In this document: positions 6,344 to 8,857 of the stretch, one piece after another
Layout of the letters: every line of letters begins with the position of its first letter
Numbering within the stretch: position 1 is the first letter of the stretch
Origin: Trebonia sp.
Lineage (GTDB): Bacteria; Actinomycetota; Actinomycetes; Streptosporangiales; Streptosporangiaceae
NCBI GenBank assembly: GCA_030043595.1
Contig: JASHXJ010000558.1
Span: 1-8,857, forward strand
Direction of reading: 5' to 3'
Length of the DNA stretch: 8,857 bases
The notes under the pieces: model-generated
The model's input: only the letters and a program-made list of their open reading frames with translations
What the model was told of the DNA's origin: nothing
The model's database searches: none
Program-made: the position numbers and the translations under genes

Positions 6344-7357
6344 CTAACCCAGCCTGGAAGCGACGAGCGCGGTGAGGTCGGCGAGCCGGCACGAGTAGCC
6401 CCACTCATTGTCGTACCAGCCGAACACCTTCACCTGGTTGCCGTACGCCATCGTGATCGACGCGTCGAACGTGCACGAGGCCGGGGAGCCGATGATGTCG
6501 GAGGACACGATCGGGTCTTCGGTGTAGAAGAGGATGCCCTTCAGGTCGCCTTCGGCGGCGGCCAGGAACGCGGCGTTGACCTCGTCCTTGGTGGCCTCGG
6601 TGCCGAGCTCGACGACCAGGTCGGTGATCGACCCGGTGATCACGGGGACGCGCAGCGAGTAGCCGTCCAGCTTGCCCTTGAGCTCTGGGATCACCAGCGC
6701 GGTCGCCTTGGCGGCGCCCGTGGAGGTGGGCACGATGTTCTGCGCGGCGGCGCGCGCCCGGCGCAGGTCCTTGTGCGGCCCGTCCTGCAGCATCTGGTCC
6801 TGGGTGTAGGCGTGCACCGTCGTCATCAGGCCCTTGACGATGCCGAAGCTGTCCAGCAGCACCTTAGCCATCGGCGCCACGCAGTTCGTGGTACACGAGG
6901 CGTTGGAGAGGATGTTGTGGCGGGCGGGGTCGTACTTGCCGTCGTTGACCCCCATCACGATCGTGATGTCCTCGTCCTTGGCCGGGGCGGAGATGATCAC
7001 CTTCTTGGCGCCGCCCTCGATGTGCGCCGCGGCCTGCTTGCCGTTGGTGAACCGCCCCGTCGACTCGACGACGATGTCGACCCCTAGCTCGCCCCAGGGC
7101 AGCAGGGCGGGGTCCTTTTCCGCGAGGATCTGTATCGACTTGTCGCCGACGACGATGGTGTCGCCGGAGACGCTCACCGGCGCTTTCAGGTTGCCCATGA
7201 CGGTGTCGTACTTGAGCAGGTGCGCCATCGTCGCGACGTCACCGAGGTCGTTCGCGGCGACGATCTCGATGCCGCGGTCGGTCCCTGGGCTGTTGACGGC
7301 TTTCCAGAAGTTCCGGCCGATGCGCCCGAACCCGTTGATTCCCACTCGAATGCTCAC
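6344..7357 (-). CDS. gap: Type I glyceraldehyde-3-phosphate dehydrogenase
   Basis: GAPDH oxidises and phosphorylates glyceraldehyde 3-phosphate to 1,3-bisphosphoglycerate. The product is 337 residues from GTG 7357, preceded on the minus strand by GAGGAG 9 bases away. An in-frame opening to 7420 adds 21 residues with no homology to the family and is rejected. The N-terminal Rossmann motif is RVGINGFGRIGRN, and D37 in AAND is the residue type expected for NAD preference. The catalytic Cys155 lies in SNASCTTNC and His182 in TVHAYTQDQ. NIVPTSTGAAKA and the C-terminal WYDNEWGYS are present. It is the first gene of the minus-strand operon with pgk, tpiA and secG. The upstream spacer contains a GntR-type palindrome and a candidate -10. 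Confidence 0.97.
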   Translation of the reverse strand: MSIRVGINGFGRIGRNFWKAVNSPGTDRGIEIVAANDLGDVATMAHLLKYDTVMGNLKAPVSVSGDTIVVGDKSIQILAEKDPALLPWGELGVDIVVESTGRFTNGKQAAAHIEGGAKKVIISAPAKDEDITIVMGVNDGKYDPARHNILSNASCTTNCVAPMAKVLLDSFGIVKGLMTTVHAYTQDQMLQDGPHKDLRRARAAAQNIVPTSTGAAKATALVIPELKGKLDGYSLRVPVITGSITDLVVELGTEATKDEVNAAFLAAAEGDLKGILFYTEDPIVSSDIIGSPASCTFDASITMAYGNQVKVFGWYDNEWGYSCRLADLTALVASRLG

Positions 7358-7420
7358 AGTACCAATCTCCTCACCGTTACGGCTCGTGACCAGAGCCCAA
7401 GGTCCTCGGGCGCTTCCCAC

Positions 7421-7437
7421 TCCCCGGGGAAATTATC
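7421..7437 (-). promoter_or_regulatory. Candidate gap operon -10 (GATAAT) followed by 10-bp palindrome
   Basis: On the minus strand GATAAT at 7437-7432 is a good match to the TATAAT -10, 75 bases upstream of the gap start. The perfect palindrome TCCCCGGGGA (7421-7430) lies directly downstream, about where transcription would begin. No convincing -35 is seen 17-18 bases upstream. This is suggestive only. Confidence 0.35.
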
Positions 7438-7488
7438 GGACACCAGGACACCGGGCACGGACCCCGGGGGTCGCCGGGGGCCATGTCC

Positions 7489-7506
7489 ATATGGTCTAGA
7501 CCATAT
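7489..7506. promoter_or_regulatory. Perfect 18-bp palindrome resembling a DasR/NagR-type GntR operator (dre-like)
   Basis: ATATGGTCTAGACCATAT is its own reverse complement. The inner TGGTCTAGACCA equals the core of the DasR-responsive element (known Streptomyces form, roughly ACTGGTCTAGACCACT). DasR is the HutC-subfamily GntR regulator whose DNA binding is released by aminosugar phosphates. The site lies between gap and fdhD, 131 bases before the gap start and 127 bases before fdhD. On the minus strand it sits between a TTGATT (7515-7510) and a weak TATGGA (7491-7486), a position where binding would block a promoter. Match to the core is observed; the regulator and its target are inferred. 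Confidence 0.65.
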
Positions 7507-7595
7507 AAAAATCAAAGGATTCAGATCAAGGCTCCGAACGAACCGTGCCGCCTGTTTGGGCCGTCCGCCGATCGTGCGCGCTTGGCTGTCGGCGT

Positions 7596-7601
7596 TACGC
7601 T
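7596..7601 (+). promoter_or_regulatory. Weak candidate -10 for fdhD
   Basis: TACGCT at 7596-7601 fits the TANNNT pattern about 33 bases before the fdhD ATG. No recognisable -35 sits at the normal distance. Low confidence. Confidence 0.22.
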
Positions 7602-7633
7602 GAACATCGGGCGATATGCGGGAAGGACGGAGC

Positions 7634-8488
7634 ATGTCCGGGCGGACGGCACGGCGGCGCGTGGTGCGGTTGACGGTGCCCGGTGAGTCGCAGGGCGGTC
7701 CCGGGCGGGCCGACGCGCGCGCCGACCTGCTGGCCGCCGAGGAACCGCTCGGGATCCGGGTGGACGGCGAGGCGCTGAGCATGACCATGCGCACTCCCGG
7801 CGACGACATCGAGCTCGCGGCCGGGTTCCTGGTGAGCGAGGCGGTGATCCGCTCCCCCGGCGACATCGCCGAGATCAAGCTCTGCGATGGCACCTCCTGC
7901 GGCCACGGCGACCACGACGGGCTCGGCAACATCGCCGACGTCAAGCTCGCCGCCGGCGCGACGGTGCCAATGGGCGCGCGCCGCAACTTCATGACCACGA
8001 GCGCGTGCGGCATCTGCGGCAAGACGAGCATCGAGGACATCTGCGTGCTGCCGCACGCGCCGCTCGCCGCCGACCAGACCCGGTTCGACCCCGCGGTGCT
8101 CGCGACGCTGCCGGACCGGCTGCGTGACGCACAGCGGGTGTTCTCCCGCACCGGCGGCCTGCATGCCGCGGGCCTGTTCACCGCCGCTGGCGACCTGATC
8201 GCGGTCCGCGAGGACGTGGGCAGGCACAACGCCGTCGACAAGATCGTCGGCTGGGCGCTGCTCAACGACAAGCTGCCGCTGGCCGGGTGCGTGCTGCTTG
8301 TCAGCGGCCGTGCCTCGTTCGAGCTGGTCCAGAAGGCGGTGCTGGCCGGGATACCGCTGCTCGCCGCGGTCTCCGCGCCCTCCTCGCTCGCCGCCGACCT
8401 GGCCGAAGAGGCGGGCCTCACGCTCGTCGGCTTCCTGCGCGGCCCGTCGATGAACGTCTACACAGGTCTGCAGCGGCTCGCGCCATGA
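7634..8488 (+). CDS. fdhD: FdhD, sulfurtransferase required for formate dehydrogenase activity
   Basis: FdhD accepts sulfur from a cysteine desulfurase and passes it to the bis-MGD molybdenum cofactor before insertion into formate dehydrogenase. The product is 284 residues from ATG 7634, with a GGAAGGACGG purine-rich site just upstream; an in-frame ATG at 7616 lies before that site and is less likely. It shows EEPLGIRVDGE, PGDDIELAAGFL, the redox/sulfur-carrying pair C125 and C128 in SACGICGKTS, a REDVGRHNAVDK motif, SGRASFELVQKA and the C-terminal GFLRGPSMNVYTG. All are family hallmarks. The gene is divergent from gap and overlaps the downstream MoeA-type gene by 4 bases (ATGA), so the pair is likely co-translated. 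The structural formate dehydrogenase gene is not in the window. Confidence 0.96.
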   Translation: MSGRTARRRVVRLTVPGESQGGPGRADARADLLAAEEPLGIRVDGEALSMTMRTPGDDIELAAGFLVSEAVIRSPGDIAEIKLCDGTSCGHGDHDGLGNIADVKLAAGATVPMGARRNFMTTSACGICGKTSIEDICVLPHAPLAADQTRFDPAVLATLPDRLRDAQRVFSRTGGLHAAGLFTAAGDLIAVREDVGRHNAVDKIVGWALLNDKLPLAGCVLLVSGRASFELVQKAVLAGIPLLAAVSAPSSLAADLAEEAGLTLVGFLRGPSMNVYTGLQRLAP

Positions 8489-8857
8489 GCACGGAAGGCC
8501 GTCCGAGCCCGCAGGCCGCTTACGCGCTGTGGATGGACGCGTGCGCGCGGGCCGGCTGGCTCGCCGGGCCAGTCGTGGAGCAGGTGCCCATCGCCGCCGG
8601 GCTCGGGCGGGTGACGGCCGCCCCGCTGCACGCCCGCTGGCCGTCACCGCGCTGCGACTGCGCCGCCATGGACGGCATCGCGATAGCCGCCGCTGCCGCC
8701 AGCGCCGGCGGCGCGGCGGCTGGTGGCGGCGCGGCGGAGCTGCGGCTGGCCGCTTCGGCGTTCTCGTGGATCGACACGGGTGACCCGATGCCGGCGGGCA
8801 CGGACACGGTGGTGGAGCGCGAGGCAGTCTCGCTGCAGGCCGACGGCGGCGTCCTGA
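8485..8857 (+). CDS. MoeA-type molybdopterin molybdenumtransferase, N-terminal part (3' partial)
   Basis: Starting at ATG 8485, which overlaps the fdhD stop, 124 residues are visible before the window ends. MoeA enzymes insert molybdate into adenylylated molybdopterin to form the molybdenum cofactor. Visible family features are VPIAAGLGRVTAAPLHARWPSP, AAMDGIAI (residues 61-67, the MDG signature) and DTGDPMPAGTDTVVERE (97-113). Between them lies an Ala/Gly-rich stretch (about 68-85) that replaces a more ordinary loop. The CDCAAMDGIA form resembles MoeA homologues that carry a substrate-binding-like domain at the C-terminus, but that part lies outside the window. Coupling to fdhD suggests a role in making the cofactor for formate dehydrogenase. 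Confidence 0.88.
   Translation, partial: MSTEGRPSPQAAYALWMDACARAGWLAGPVVEQVPIAAGLGRVTAAPLHARWPSPRCDCAAMDGIAIAAAAASAGGAAAGGGAAELRLAASAFSWIDTGDPMPAGTDTVVEREAVSLQADGGVL

Noticed and set aside
6342..6404. Extended N-terminus of pgk
   Set aside because: It would overlap the end of gap and adds Arg-rich residues not found in Pgk.
5499..7087. Plus-strand open frames opposite pgk and gap
   Set aside because: They are shadows of strongly conserved minus-strand genes, with low-complexity Arg/His-rich translations and no ribosome sites.
7358..7420. Extended N-terminus of gap
   Set aside because: The GAPDH family starts at the RVGINGFGRIG strand, and GTG 7357 has a clear GAGGAG site.
7460..7472. GACCCCGGGGGTC inverted repeat in the gap/fdhD spacer
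   Set aside because: Short C/G runs with a 1-base centre are common by chance in such DNA, and no known operator matches.
7354..8647. Two long minus-strand open frames opposite fdhD and the MoeA-type gene
   Set aside because: They cover the intergenic control region and two recognisable plus-strand genes. Their translations are Ser/Ala/Arg-rich without motifs.

Overview
The window is high-GC DNA with GTG starts, tight 2-4 base gene junctions and strong G/C third-position bias. Together with an RbpA gene and an actinobacterial-type gap-pgk-tpiA-secG cluster, this points to the chromosome of a soil-type actinomycete (Actinomycetota). The genus cannot be fixed from this sequence.

Left block (about 1-3594, plus strand): a cell-envelope group of three genes. 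First comes a large protein, open at the left edge, with a proline/alanine/arginine-rich N-terminal region built from an internal duplication, one membrane span and a seven-bladed WD40 propeller. Next is a secreted, C-terminally membrane-anchored DUF4397 protein. Last, 2 bases downstream, is a single-domain sortase with TCGG active-site context. A strong 15-bp hairpin directly after the sortase stop closes the block and separates it from the convergent rbpA.

Central block (3653-7357, minus strand): read from right to left it runs gap (glyceraldehyde-3-phosphate dehydrogenase), pgk (phosphoglycerate kinase), tpiA (triosephosphate isomerase), secG (Sec translocon subunit) and rbpA (RNA polymerase-binding transcription activator). 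gap, pgk and tpiA are packed with a 2-base gap and a 4-base overlap, secG follows after 33 bases, and rbpA follows after 89 bases and may have its own promoter. The three enzymes catalyse consecutive lower-glycolysis/triose steps.

Right block (7634-8857, plus strand): fdhD (sulfurtransferase needed for formate dehydrogenase activity) overlaps by 4 bases a MoeA-type molybdopterin molybdenumtransferase gene that runs off the right edge. This is a molybdenum-cofactor/formate dehydrogenase maturation pair.

The most notable non-coding signal is a perfect 18-bp palindrome (7489-7506) in the divergent gap/fdhD intergenic region. Its core TGGTCTAGACCA matches the known operator core of DasR/NagR-type GntR regulators (N-acetylglucosamine/chitin control). 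This suggests that aminosugar signalling controls the glycolytic operon, fdhD, or both. No CRISPR array, tRNA, rRNA or intact mobile element was found. No gene-free stretch exceeds 300 bases; the longest is the 276-base gap/fdhD spacer.
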